The position numbers were made by a program, and so were the translations under genes. A stretch of DNA of 64,000 bases from Phascolomyces articulosus (lineage: Eukaryota > Mucoromycota > Mucoromycetes > Mucorales > Lichtheimiaceae), in contig JAIXMP010000027.1 of assembly GCA_025677815.1 (NCBI GenBank), positions 588,429 to 652,428 on the forward strand, read 5' to 3'. The notes under the pieces are model-generated. The model searched no databases, was not told the DNA's origin, and saw nothing but the letters and a program-made list of their open reading frames with translations. Shown one piece after another: positions 24,129 to 41,697 of the stretch (its first letter is position 1; each line of letters starts with the position of its first letter).

Positions 24129-24290
24129 GAAATATTTATATTCAAAAAGAATTTATAGTATATTCAAGATAAATTCAGATTTGCCGGATATTACATCTTT
24201 AAATATGTGACCCTGTACGTATATATTCTCTATTTATTTTTCACTGTGAAGAATCTAATTGCACGATTTGGTATCGTGTTTATAGATGGT
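23437..24290. other. Intergenic, AT-rich, with a palindromic element
   Basis: Upstream of the nucleoporin start. It holds TA runs (23551-23564, 24097-24124) and the imperfect inverted repeat annotated at 23978-24199. No missing N-terminal nucleoporin exon was found. Confidence 0.5.
23978..24199. repeat. Imperfect long inverted repeat around a (TA)n core (MITE-like)
   Basis: Outer arms AAGATGTAAAATA (23978-23990) and TATTACATCTT (24189-24199). Inner arms read CAGATTTGAATATATCTTGA (from about 24059) and, inverted, ATTCAAGATAAATTCAGATT (ending about 24180). The centre is a TA repeat (24097-24124). The word ATTCAAGATAAATTC and variants occur several times. No transposase gene. Target duplication not identified. 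Confidence 0.4.
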
Positions 24291-24297
24291 ATGACTC

Positions 24298-24476
24298 TAC
24301 CTGCTGTTGAAATCCGTCACTACAGCAGCATGACCCTGCTCGTCAAGCAAATCACCAATAACCACATTTATTGATGGCTCCTCGTTCAACAAGGGGTTTT
24401 ACAACATCGAATCTTATGTCTCTAGTCGCTCCAGTTATGACAATAACTTTTTTGGTATAGGAATAGGCTATGGCTA
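24298..24476 (-). pseudogene. Relic of a short-chain dehydrogenase/reductase (SDR)
   Basis: The minus strand reads KKVIVITGATRDIRFDVVKP then LVERGAINK, the start of the Rossmann fold. The cofactor motif TGxxxGIG appears as TGATRDIR: the last glycine is replaced by Arg. About 35 residues on, a frameshift near 24362 is needed to continue into VVIGDLLDEQGHAAVVTDFN, the second beta strand and acidic cofactor-selecting region. Nothing further of the roughly 250-residue family follows. It is a truncated, non-functional fragment. Confidence 0.6.
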
Positions 24477-24479
24477 TTG

Positions 24480-31263
<6,784 letters not shown>

Positions 31264-31705
31264 AAATAAAAATCTATAATAATATATAGCAAAAGAAAAA
31301 GATTATATATATAAAACAAAGCTTAATAAATAATATATAAAAAATGATTATCTGAATTTATTCATTGTTTTTATTATTTACCCACATTAGTGTAATATAA
31401 GAATAAAAAGGTCTGGTATAATGATTTCTTATTTAAGAAAGATGTTTACAGCTATCACAAGATGATCTGATGATTAGTTCAAGAACACAACTACTCAAAA
31501 CAGTTAGTAATACTGAAAGTCGGTTACACATTTATTGAGCTGTCATTTTAAAATTTAGAAACCAATACCATTTCCGGTCCATGTGTGGTATTTTGCGGAG
31601 TGATGTGATTTTTGAACCCTGGGTACTTGACACTAACCTCCAAGTCGACATAACATAAGCTACCAATCCATCAAAAATAAAGAAAAGATTTGTCATAAAT
31701 TACTA

Positions 31706-31739
<34 letters not shown>

Positions 31740-32530
31740 TAATAATCACAATAGAAACAACCGTTGCAAATATGGCAACAAAAACAACAACAACAACGAA
31801 ATAGAAAAAGGCAGATATTATTATTGCTATATTTTCATTATGGTAAAAGATAGATTATTATTTATTAAAAAAGAATTGTTTATATTGATATATTATCATA
31901 ATCTTGTAGTATAAACCTTTTAATAGTGTCATTTTACATTTTAGGAAGTGTGCTGTATTATTATTTAAAACATAGAATAGCCGTTTTTGTCTGGGTCTTT
32001 CATTATAGGTTTTGACAAGGGATTGAATAATAATACTAATAATATTAGTGTGAGGTACTAAAATAAATAGATAGGCTTTTAGTACTAAAAAAAGTAGTTT
32101 CGTATTTATTTTTTTTGGGTCGGGTGAAAAAAGGCTTATTACTATGATAATAAAGAAAAACCCAGTCTTTTTTTTCTAAATACATTCTCGACCTATTTAT
32201 TTCATTATCGAACATTTTCATTTTCTTTGTAAAAGATCCCGCCAATTTATTATTATTTCTTCCTCTCTGGTTAGTAGTTTCTAGCATATAATGAAAATTG
32301 AGAAACAAGGAGGTAATATGAAATTGATTATCATATAATGCTTTTAGGATGATCATTACTCTTTAGCATATATAATCTCAATTTGGTAAAAGAAAGAAAA
32401 AAGGCTCAATTTGCCAAGTTTGAACTAAACAACTATTATCTTTTAGCACCCCTGAAACGTGTAACTCTTTAGACTCTCTCTCCTTTCCACCCTCTCCCCC
32501 ATTAATTAAACCGTTCAGCCCCGCTCTTCT
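31264..32530. other. Intergenic, AT-rich
   Basis: 3' flank of the ubiquitin protease (AATAAATAATAT at about 31324 as a likely polyadenylation region) and promoter of the secreted-protein gene. It contains an (ATT)n run at 31705-31737. No gene seen. Confidence 0.6.
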
Positions 32531-32535
32531 TTTTG

Positions 32536-32546
32536 TATATAAAAAG
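32536..32546 (+). promoter_or_regulatory. TATA box of the secreted-protein gene
   Basis: TATATAAAAAG located 81 bp upstream of the ATG at 32627, followed by a T-rich initiator region (32560-32589). Typical spacing for a fungal core promoter. Confidence 0.6.
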
Positions 32547-32626
32547 ACCATTTCTTCGTTTCTTTTTTTTTTTTTTTCGTTTTCTTTTTGGTAAAAGCCA
32601 TTGCGATCGACAATTTACGGTTTATC

Positions 32627-33253
32627 ATGTTTATTACCTCCATTCCTATGATAGCCGCTTTTTTATTATTGATACCTATACTTTTCATTCAAACCATATC
32701 AGCTATTCCCGTTCAAACGACTGTTCAAATCGATCGATTAGCTCAACTTATTACATCGCATTATCAATATGAACATTTAGACCCTTTAATCAACGAATAT
32801 GCAAGTGCACTAGCAAAACAATTACAATTTCATGATATTCATATTGCACCTGATGTTGAAGATCCACCTACTTTGGAGGCCCAAGTCATTCAAGCCATTC
32901 AATCGCATGTTGAGAATAGACTCTTATCCAGTGCTCAACCATTACCTTCTTTACGTGATATTATTGCCAATCATTGTCCACCGATGAATCAAGAAGAAGG
33001 TCTAGTAAAAGCATCTTGTTTAACACGATCCGCAGAACAACTCTCGATTGAATTGGATCAATTTGTGGAAGAACATTGGAAAACCTGGATATTGGAAAAA
33101 ACCGATGAAGCCGTTTTATCTGTCAGTACATTGAATGATCATTTGGTTTCTTTAAAAGTAGAAAGAGTAAAACATAAAGAAATGTCATTACATCAAGAAT
33201 CACCTTGTGAATTTCATTATTTTACAAGATTTATTGGTTTGGCAAATGTATAA
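32627..33253 (+). CDS. Predicted secreted protein, family unknown
   Basis: Single-exon frame of 208 codons from ATG 32627. The first 26 residues form a clear signal peptide: MFITSIPMIAAFLLLIPILF followed by a small-residue Ser-Ala cleavage site before IPVQTT. The mature part of about 180 residues is rich in His, Gln, Leu and Glu and predicted mostly helical, with three widely spaced Cys: one in NHCPPM, one in KASCLTR, one in ESPCEF. The family is not recognised. A TATA box sits at the right distance and the 3' flank is T-rich, supporting a real transcription unit. The frame is open for 13 codons upstream without an ATG. Cell-wall, extracellular or vacuolar destinations are all possible. Confidence 0.65.
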   Translation: MFITSIPMIAAFLLLIPILFIQTISAIPVQTTVQIDRLAQLITSHYQYEHLDPLINEYASALAKQLQFHDIHIAPDVEDPPTLEAQVIQAIQSHVENRLLSSAQPLPSLRDIIANHCPPMNQEEGLVKASCLTRSAEQLSIELDQFVEEHWKTWILEKTDEAVLSVSTLNDHLVSLKVERVKHKEMSLHQESPCEFHYFTRFIGLANV

Positions 33254-35193
33254 TTTTTTTTTTTTTGGTTTATTTTTTTTTGTATATTATTTCGCATCAT
33301 TCTTGTAAAATCTCTCTCTTTTCTCTCCCCCAATTTTTTTTTTTGTAAATAGATCCATTTTTTTTATCCAAAAACAGAAAGTAGTCAATTTTCGCCTCAC
33401 TTTATTTTCAACTCATACCCCAGCACATTTCTCTCCCATCAGTTGTATATCCCAACTCTCAATTTTTTGTATCAATTCATCATTTATCCTATTCATCATA
33501 GATCATTGATTGTATTAAAAAAAATGTCATCAAACAAGAATATATATATATATATATATCTATATTTGTATAGATGGATCTAAATTACTGTTTATAATTA
33601 TTATAGTTTTATTGCAAGAACGTGCACGCTAAATAAGATCGGACTTTTTTTTGTATCCGTCGATCCGTTGACTCTACTAGTTCCCAGTTCGTACTAACTA
33701 AATATATTTTTCCTTTAAAGTAAAAATCTATTAAAAAACTGTTTTTTCATCATCATCATAAAGTAGTAGTGGTATGGACTTTTCTTTGGAAACTTGACAT
33801 TGATTCTTGGGTAAAAAAAATAAAATTAAATAACCTAAATTGATCCGGTACAGCCGAACGATGACATCTAAAAATAACATTTATAATAATAGTAAAAACA
33901 TATCCATAAATATGATATATATAATAAACAATAGGGTTATTATATCAACGGATGGTGATGATGGTATATGTTTTATAATAGGACCAATAATACTATATTT
34001 TAATAACTTGCCGTTTTTCTGGCATTACAATACTACTATCATATCAACACGTCATTTTTCTTCTAATGGTTGGACTTCTTGGCATTTTATTAACCTGTAG
34101 TATATTTGTTCCAAGGAGATGCTGACGAATAACAATTCAATATTAATTTACTACTACGCTATTTTATATTTCTCTGTATAAAAATATCCAACTTGAAAAA
34201 TGCATTGTTTTCACCATAACAGCAATCTATTTTTACTCCTGACCATTTAAACTGTTTAGATATCTATAAGGACCTTGTCAATAGATAAAATGTAGGTTTA
34301 ATAACTATTTTGCTTGAGAGTCTCGAAAACAATTTGTTTAAAAAGAAGCTATTTATTATCTTTTCTGCCAATCCGAAATCAATATAAAGACTATAGATAA
34401 ACAAGCTATTTCTTGAATTATTTTTTATATGACTTTTTGGGTGATTTTTGTCATATATACTTACTTTCGAGGGGGGTCAATATCGTTTTACAAATAAAGA
34501 AGGGATAATAATATATATACTAATTTCTGTGGACAACTTTTAAACTTGATAATTTTGGGGTTGGTTTAATGTATAATTTCATATCAATGATAACAAATTT
34601 GAATAATTATTACCACGTTAATAAATGACATATTTTTTTTTTGTTTCTTGTATATATTTTCTGATATTATGGGAGATTATCATCACCGACTAGAGAATTG
34701 AACTTTTCCAAAATGATATGAACTAGGAGAGTGCTGCAGGCATCAAATACAAAGAATCTATCAGTGGCTATAATATTATTCATATCAACCTTGTGGCTCA
34801 AAAAAACAAAAACTGATAAAGTTGTAAAAAAGGTAGAAATTTGTGATATTTTAAAAAATAGCTAATTGACAATAATATTTTTTTTTGTCTTGGTGAAGGG
34901 TAGAGAATTAAGAATTATTAACTTGTGCGAAAATAGATTTTTCAGATGTGGGGTTGGGAACTTGGGGGTTATATACTTGATAAGAATGAATATACAGATA
35001 GCTATGAACATTATATATATTGAGAACTAAATTATTTACTTGTTTTTGTGGGAGAATGAGATGTGAGACGGAAATTTGACTATGTATTTGTAAACAATGA
35101 ATATACAGATAAAAAAAAAAAAAGGTGGGTAAAAACACGGGTTATTATCGATGGCTGCTTGGGACGACCTGGTAATGTTTGTCTTGATCTTTA
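33254..35193. other. Intergenic, AT-rich
   Basis: T-rich tracts directly after the secreted-protein gene, a TA run at 33540-33560, and several 60-86-codon chance frames. No supported gene. Confidence 0.6.
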
Positions 35194-37299
35194 TTAAACA
35201 GTATTGGGTTGGTCTCGTTGTGAAAAATCAGTACTTGATCTTTTATTTCGTTTTTGTTTTTTAGTTGGGGTACCATGGGCTTGGGAATTATCGGAGGATG
35301 TATCATTATCATTGGATTCAAGGTAGCTTGTGATTGTTACAGCACTTTGACTAAGTTTACACTGTAATAAAAAGCTAGGTTTAGTTTTATTGCTCTGTTA
35401 CTTGTGCCATCTATCATGCAATATACCTTCAATTGCCATAGTGCTTTGACCATGTGGGGAACATCTGTTTTCACTGTTGTTGGCTCCATTGGCATCTGCA
35501 ACTCTTTCTCTTGTTGGAACAGATAGACACCCCACTGCGGCATCTTTAAAGCATAGATATATAATTTACGTTCTAAAAAGAAGAAAAAAGGTTAATAACT
35601 TTTTTATTAGTTACATATCATTACATCAATGTTATAACTGTTACTAATCATACCATAAAATTGTAAACCATATATCGTCATCCGCTTCAGCAGGTTTTTC
35701 GTACCAGATTTGTTTTTGTAAATAATATATCTAAAAGCTTTTTTCATATTTATAGCAAGCTTTCTTCGATCATTGCCAAAATGGGTGTAGTTTTTTACTT
35801 CAGGCGGACCGGATACTTCAATGATGCACAACTCCATGCCAGTTGTGGATAATGTCACTTTGCCATCCACATTGGTACTTGACGATCTTCTTTCTCCATC
35901 ATCCAATACATCGTTGTCAATATGTTGTGCTGATTTCGTTTTTGTTTCACCCCTAAAAATATGAGAAGATTATTAGGAAAAGCGAGAAATTGAAACAGAG
36001 TGAAATGATATTACCACATCCAGTCTATTTCAACCATATCACGAAGAAGTCGATCAAACAAAGGTGCCAAAAAAGAGGCGATATAATTTCCTTCGGTTTG
36101 TTCTTCTTTCAAAAGGTTCCTCCCATTTCTGAATTGACGACGACTATATATATTTAAGTTAGACACTCGAACAATCCTTCAAAAACAATTTCATTTGACA
36201 CTTACTATACATTAATTAATTTCAAGACAATTTTTCTTTCTTTTCGCTTGCGTCTTTCATTATTGCTGTTGTTGCTGTTTATCTTGGCATATTGTATGGC
36301 TTTTTTCAACTGATCTTCAAAGGGTTCTTCTGTCTTTATAGTCTATAGAGAACAGGCAATAAGTATTTAACTTGGACACGCTTATCATAATTTGAAGATT
36401 CCCTTACCAATCCTTTGACAACTTCATATGCAATCTTCTTCGCAGAAGATACACTTGCTTCATTGATACGCATGTCCGGAATTATTGATAAAATGGTGTC
36501 AAGATTGTTTTTAAGTACTGCCATTGTTCCTGGGTTTGGATCTGTCACTAAATCTAGAATTCCAAACTCCAATACTCTATGCTTATTTAGCAAAAAGAAT
36601 GCATCTTGACATTTCAAAACAAATCACAAAACTTACTCGAATGAATTTGGATTTGATATACGCCAATCAGAAATAGCAGCCTTTAATACAAGAGTATCGA
36701 TATAAGGAGTACTCGGACGGGCAGGACGGGCAGGGGAAGAATCACGACGTCGTTGCTATTAACAAGAAAAAGTTAAAGATTGTTGTCAATAACCAAAAAA
36801 AACCTCCATTTATGCCAAACAATTTAAAAGAGAAAACCTACAATTGTTCGTTCATTAATATCATATCGAAGACGTTCAATACGCTCAGTTTCAAATCTTA
36901 TTTCTCTATCCTAAAATCTTTTTGTTATTTATGCTAAACAATGTGAAACTAAGCCCAACTTCTTTTACCACTTACTCGATTAATATGCGCAGTCAAAGAA
37001 TCCCAATCAATATCCCGTTTGTTAATGATGTATTCCTAAATAACACTCAGGGTTATTAATACTATATAAAAAGATAAAACAAAAAAAGGATAACATACAG
37101 TAATATTACTGGATTCCACTATTTCCTTAAATGTTGATATCGTGATGGATTTCACATTGTGGAATAATGCAACTCTGGTAGGGTCTCTCAATATGAAGGC
37201 ATCAATTATATCTTCATACTGCATGTCAATATAGTCTTTCAAGTTTGGTACATTGGATTCCTTCAGCGATCGTAGGTATTCTAGTACACAGTCATCCAT
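35194..37299 (-). CDS. Conserved-looking protein of unrecognised family, ten exons
   Basis: Minus-strand exons 37299-37099, 37035-36976, 36910-36842, 36755-36637, 36576-36408, 36342-36206, 36143-36015, 35952-35654, 35572-35427, 35361-35194; 498 residues, every junction in phase with GT-AG borders. Residues 1-190 are polar and helical (MDDCVLEYLRSLKESNVPNL), with an Arg/Pro/Ser linker (RRRDSSPARPARPSTPY). A basic, Asn-rich segment follows. The core has EGNYIASFLAPLFDRLLRDM, then MVEIDWMWGETKT, then MELCIIEVSGPPEV, FGNDRRKLAINMKKAFRYI, MTIYGLQFYERKLYIYALKM and PQWGVYLF. The strand-rich core with spaced acidic residues and Glu-x-Ser recalls PD-(D/E)XK nuclease-like folds, but this is only an impression. 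The tail is a Lys/Arg-rich possible nuclear signal (PTKKQKRNKRSS). The intact splicing argues for a functional gene. Confidence 0.7.
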
Positions 37300-38566
37300 T
37301 TTGGGTTTGATAAGAAGCAATATATAAAAAAAAGAGGAAGCTGTTTCTATTCTATGAGGACGACGAAAGTCCTACCAATGATGTCTTTAATTTTACTCCG
37401 CCTGCCCCCTTTTAAAATTCATGAAGGAGCAGTAAGAGTGTCGGCAATCAAAAATCATTGATGATGGTGGTTGGTAGTTTAAACCTAGCATTGGGTAGTA
37501 TTGCTCACATTTAATTCTTTATGTGTGAGCATACGATGGTAGAATATGTTCGTGCATATAAACAGTTTGAATTTAAGGAAAGTAATAAAGTATATGACAT
37601 AGACAGATCTACGTGTAAATAAAAAATGATAATAAAATGATAATAATATTTCAAAATAAAAAGTCCAATAATATTCTGTTTTTTCTTGGATGCTGATATT
37701 ATTTCATCAAGAATTAAGGAACTTTGAGATGGTCTATTTGTGGTATGGACGGATAGAAAACCATTGGAAGAGTATGTAAACAAAAACTTAAAGATTCAGT
37801 TGAAAGTATTGTTATACTTCTTTTATTGTTATATGATAATAGTATGTAAACAACTCAAAAATATATAAGTTATTATAACGATAATGAAAGTTACTCTAAT
37901 CCATGACACCTTGCATCGCTTTCTTATTTGTTACTACTATATTACAGTTGTTTGCTATATGTAATTATTTATTACTCTTGATCGAGGCACATATATTAAC
38001 GTAAGTGTTATTAATGTATATCGTACATTTTGTTTGTAAATTGTAGATTTACATAACTAACATGTAATAGAAGTATCGCTCTAGGATAGTATATCCAAAA
38101 GACAACGTTGCTATTAAAAAAAAATCGACTCTTCAGAGATTGCCTTTTAAGACTTTACGCTGCTTTTCAAACAGTGTTTTTCTTATTCGTCGCTCCTCGC
38201 TACTTGAACAATCCAAAACCGCTATTCCAAAATAAAAACATTGGCTATCATGAAAATTCACAAAAAAGTTGTCTGCGGAAAGGGTTTTTGAAAAGTCCCA
38301 TCGCTACTATGTAAAGTATTGAGTTTTTCGTATAAATCGAAAGCCACCACCTTCCTATATATAATATGCTGTGATTCTCATAGAATTATCTTGCATGGCT
38401 GTATTGTCAGATGAGTATTTACGTTTTTTTTATAAGCAGTAAAATGCTTCTTCCACCACAGTCATCCATTTCAATACTTTAGTTGGTTATCAGCTTTTAA
38501 TATTATTATCTGAAATAAAACTCCTTGCAATGTCAATTCATGCTGTATCAGAGAAAATAAAACCTC
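37300..38566. other. Intergenic, AT-rich
   Basis: 5' flank of the ten-exon gene and upstream of the decayed USP-like gene. Only short chance frames (for example 38108-38314). No supported gene. Confidence 0.6.
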
Positions 38567-38574
38567 TATAAAAG
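38567..38574 (+). promoter_or_regulatory. TATA box upstream of the decayed USP-like gene
   Basis: TATAAAAG, 105 bp before the ATG at 38672, with CT-rich sequence (TTTCTTTCTTTCTTCG) between. The core promoter looks preserved although the coding region is broken. Confidence 0.5.
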
Positions 38575-38671
38575 CAGTTTAACCATTCATACGTACATTC
38601 ATATTATTTTCTTTCTTTCTTCGTAATCATACACTTATACGTATATTATTCATTGTATTTATCAATTCACC

Positions 38672-40873
38672 ATGTCACCACAAAAAGAACACTGAAAAAA
38701 CACAAAAAAAACCCCTATTAGATCCGTTTACAACTTAAACGAATGTGTTGCTACTTTAATAGCTGAATTTCCAGGCTCAGGACGTTGGATCAGATGGTAG
38801 TTACAGCCATCTATCCGTAGTATGATTTTTAAGAATAACTCAGTGATGAAAGATACAATTTATAAGAACTCATTTCATTAGAACTGTAAATGCTTGTGAA
38901 AATTAACACAGTGTTCTTTACCAGATTATTCCTAAAAAGCAATCATTGGTAGTTAGTCTTCGATATACTGCTAATGAAATAGCAGATATTAAACAAGTTT
39001 ATATACAGGGTGTACTTCCTATATATAACCGTGTTCGTAGGGCACGGCCAATTAGAGCATTTGGATCTACTTATTATTAAAATAGTGACTCTCGATCACC
39101 AGATAGTAATGCTGCTCTCTCCGATGAAGAGAGTAAAGAAGAAAGAGAAGATGAAACTATCAGTAAACCGCTACATTGTCTAACTCTTCAACTGTACTTT
39201 TACAGCCAGATAATGAAAAAATGGAGGATGATGTGTGCAGTGATGAAGTTTATCTGCTTGATGTTACTGAGAATAGCTGTCATGCATTGCTACCAAATGA
39301 TCCTATTGTAGTTTCAGTATTGGGTTTACTAGACAATGACCTTGAAAATATCCTACAGGAACGTAACAATATTTTCGATAGTAATAATCAAGAAATTTTA
39401 CCAATGAATGGTATAACCTATAGCAATAGCTTAGTGGTTCATACAAATGACAACGATGATTCAGATAATAACATTCCTTCTGCTGATAACCCAACAGACT
39501 ATCCATTTTCGTTCTCTCTGTCTAGTAAGTTAATGACATTCAAATTTACTTTCAAACTAACGATGTTAACAAAAATATAACATTGACATATTAAATAATG
39601 GTCCTTCGATGGATATGGAGATTCCACCATCATCAGAAGATAGTGATATTCAAATTGACTTACAGGCTAATGTTGCTTACGAAATCGTAATGCTGACATA
39701 TTACCAATGGATACAGAATTTCCACCATCATCACCAATAGATAGTAGAGATGGCTTGGAAGTAGCTCTTGCTCGATTAGATACACTTTTATTCAAGTAGA
39801 AGCACGTGAAGCTGAAATATATGCACGCATTGCTGCATTATATGCATGGGTGAATCAGATGAAGTTTTTGCTGATATGTTTCTTGATGAGCAACCACTCC
39901 CTCCCTCGCGTGCTTCTGATGTTGCACGTGATATATGACTTACGTTTAAATCCTTGGGATAGCAATTCATGTTATATTGATGCAGTAGTCGAAATGTTTT
40001 AGCATTTAATACATTCAGTAATTACAGACCATGCTCCGGCTTCTCTTAAATTATAAATTGATGAAGAAGAAGGAAATGAATTCGACTCTATTTATAATTA
40101 ATGAGACATACTATTATATGGCTGAAAACCCGTGAAGACGCTTTAGAGGTTCAGATAGGATGAGAAATTTTGTATGGAATAATCTTACAAACGAGTGGCT
40201 ATTCGAAAAAGGTACCATGAACGATGTTGTCTCATTTTTCTCAGTTCTACTGCAAAACATGTCAGATGAATTTTATTACCATTTCTAGATTGTGGGAATG
40301 AATCGTGTACATCAGTGAATGAATGATTATATTTCTCATTGGAAATATTATTCCCAGGATGGGATAAAGAAAAATGGGAGTATACTTCTATGGTCATTAG
40401 AACACATTGATTATTTTAACTTATCTAAATCTTCAGAACAATTTGTCCGTGCAGTCCAAGCTTCCATTACGGGATACAAATTATTCAACAAAGATGAACA
40501 GTGTGACAGTGAATGCGTAAAGTACAGCATTATCTCTAAAAAAATACCTTTATTTTTGTTTATATTGGATCCAAGTATTTATCGTCGTCCAGTTAATACT
40601 TCTGGGAACAGTGATCCTCAAAATAGAAATAAACATTATTCAAAAATACCTTTTCCTTACTATTTTGTAATGACAGAAGGCTTTCATTCTAATATAAAGT
40701 ATGTGTTACATGCTATAATCTCTTGCACTAGAAGAGATGAGTTTCATTTCACAACAACTGCAAAATTATCGAGCTTTATTGCACATATAGACAACAGAAA
40801 CCGCGAAATGACAGTATTAAATGAGCCTCTGGTTACAGCGATGAAGAGGCTGAAAACACATTTTCTAGTATAA
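38672..40873 (+). pseudogene. Decayed gene with USP/C19-like cysteine-peptidase features
   Basis: It begins with an ATG (MSPQKEH), but stops appear at codon 8 and again after RWIRW. Coherent blocks then follow: TPIRSVYNLNECVATLIAEF, RYTANEIADIKQVYIQG, a Ser/Glu-rich linker, an acidic frame at 39176-39520 ending at a possible intron, then RLNPWDSNSCYIDAVVEMF (a Cys-box-like motif), MNDVVSFFSVLLQNMSDEF, CGNESC (a zinc-binding-like pair), and finally a 184-codon frame (40319-40873) containing HAIISCTRRDEFHFTTTAKL, which resembles a USP His box. Stops and frame changes separate the blocks. The order Cys box, C-x-x-x-x-C, His box suggests a ubiquitin/SUMO-protease-like fold, perhaps of a transposon-associated type. 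Not functional as written. Confidence 0.5.
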
Positions 40874-41585
40874 AATATCTTCTTGCTTATAGCTTGTCAT
40901 CGAAGAGTTTCCGATGACTTTGACGCAATGAAAACTCAAGATGAATAATATAAAACTTACAGTACAGTTTTAATAATGAAGCGATAGCTCAGAATGAACG
41001 AAAAAATTCACTTGAGAATCATAATTATATAGATAGATAGATAGTTTTTTTAGAAGTTACGAGTTAGTTAAAAGTATAATTTACACTAGTATGAATGAAA
41101 AAATAAATAATCAGTATTTTATATAAACATAATACAAGTCTTTGTTTAATATTTAATATATATCTTATCTTTATCTTTATATTTTATTAATTATTCAAGT
41201 ATTACAGTTAATTGTAGCGGAAGCCTTATCACTATTTCAAAAAACTTCTTTTTGGTTAAAGTTATTTGTTGGGTAGAATAGTAAGGCAGCGTAGAGTTTA
41301 AAGGCAGTCATTGGGGGTCGGCAGGATCAAAGAGTGGCAAAACTTTTCGTTGTTGCCCTTTTCTAGAGATACAAAAATCTCCGCCAATTTTTGGTTCTGT
41401 GTCTTTCCAGACCACATAAACACTTCGAAAGAAGAATCAATTTTTATATCTTTATAAAAAAACTTCTTTTTGTAAATTGCTTTCACCATTTTTTAGTTGC
41501 ATCTCTTTCCATCTAATCTTTCTTTGCTTTCTATTCAAGTACCAAGGCATATATATGACCGGTGTGGATGCACAGCATTAGCAAA

Positions 41586-41697
41586 GATATGTCTGTTGAC
41601 GGTAGCCTCAGAGGTGTGCTTTGTGATGTTGGGGCAGTACAGACATGTTTCTTTAGCGGTAGCATGAAAGGTGTGCTGTGCGCTCTTTATGTATTCA
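41586..41697. repeat. Imperfect direct duplication, two 56-bp units
   Basis: 41586-41641 and 41642-41697 share GA[T/C]ATGT, CGGTAGC and AGGTGTGCT at the same offsets. The duplication runs through short open frames on both strands. Confidence 0.4.
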
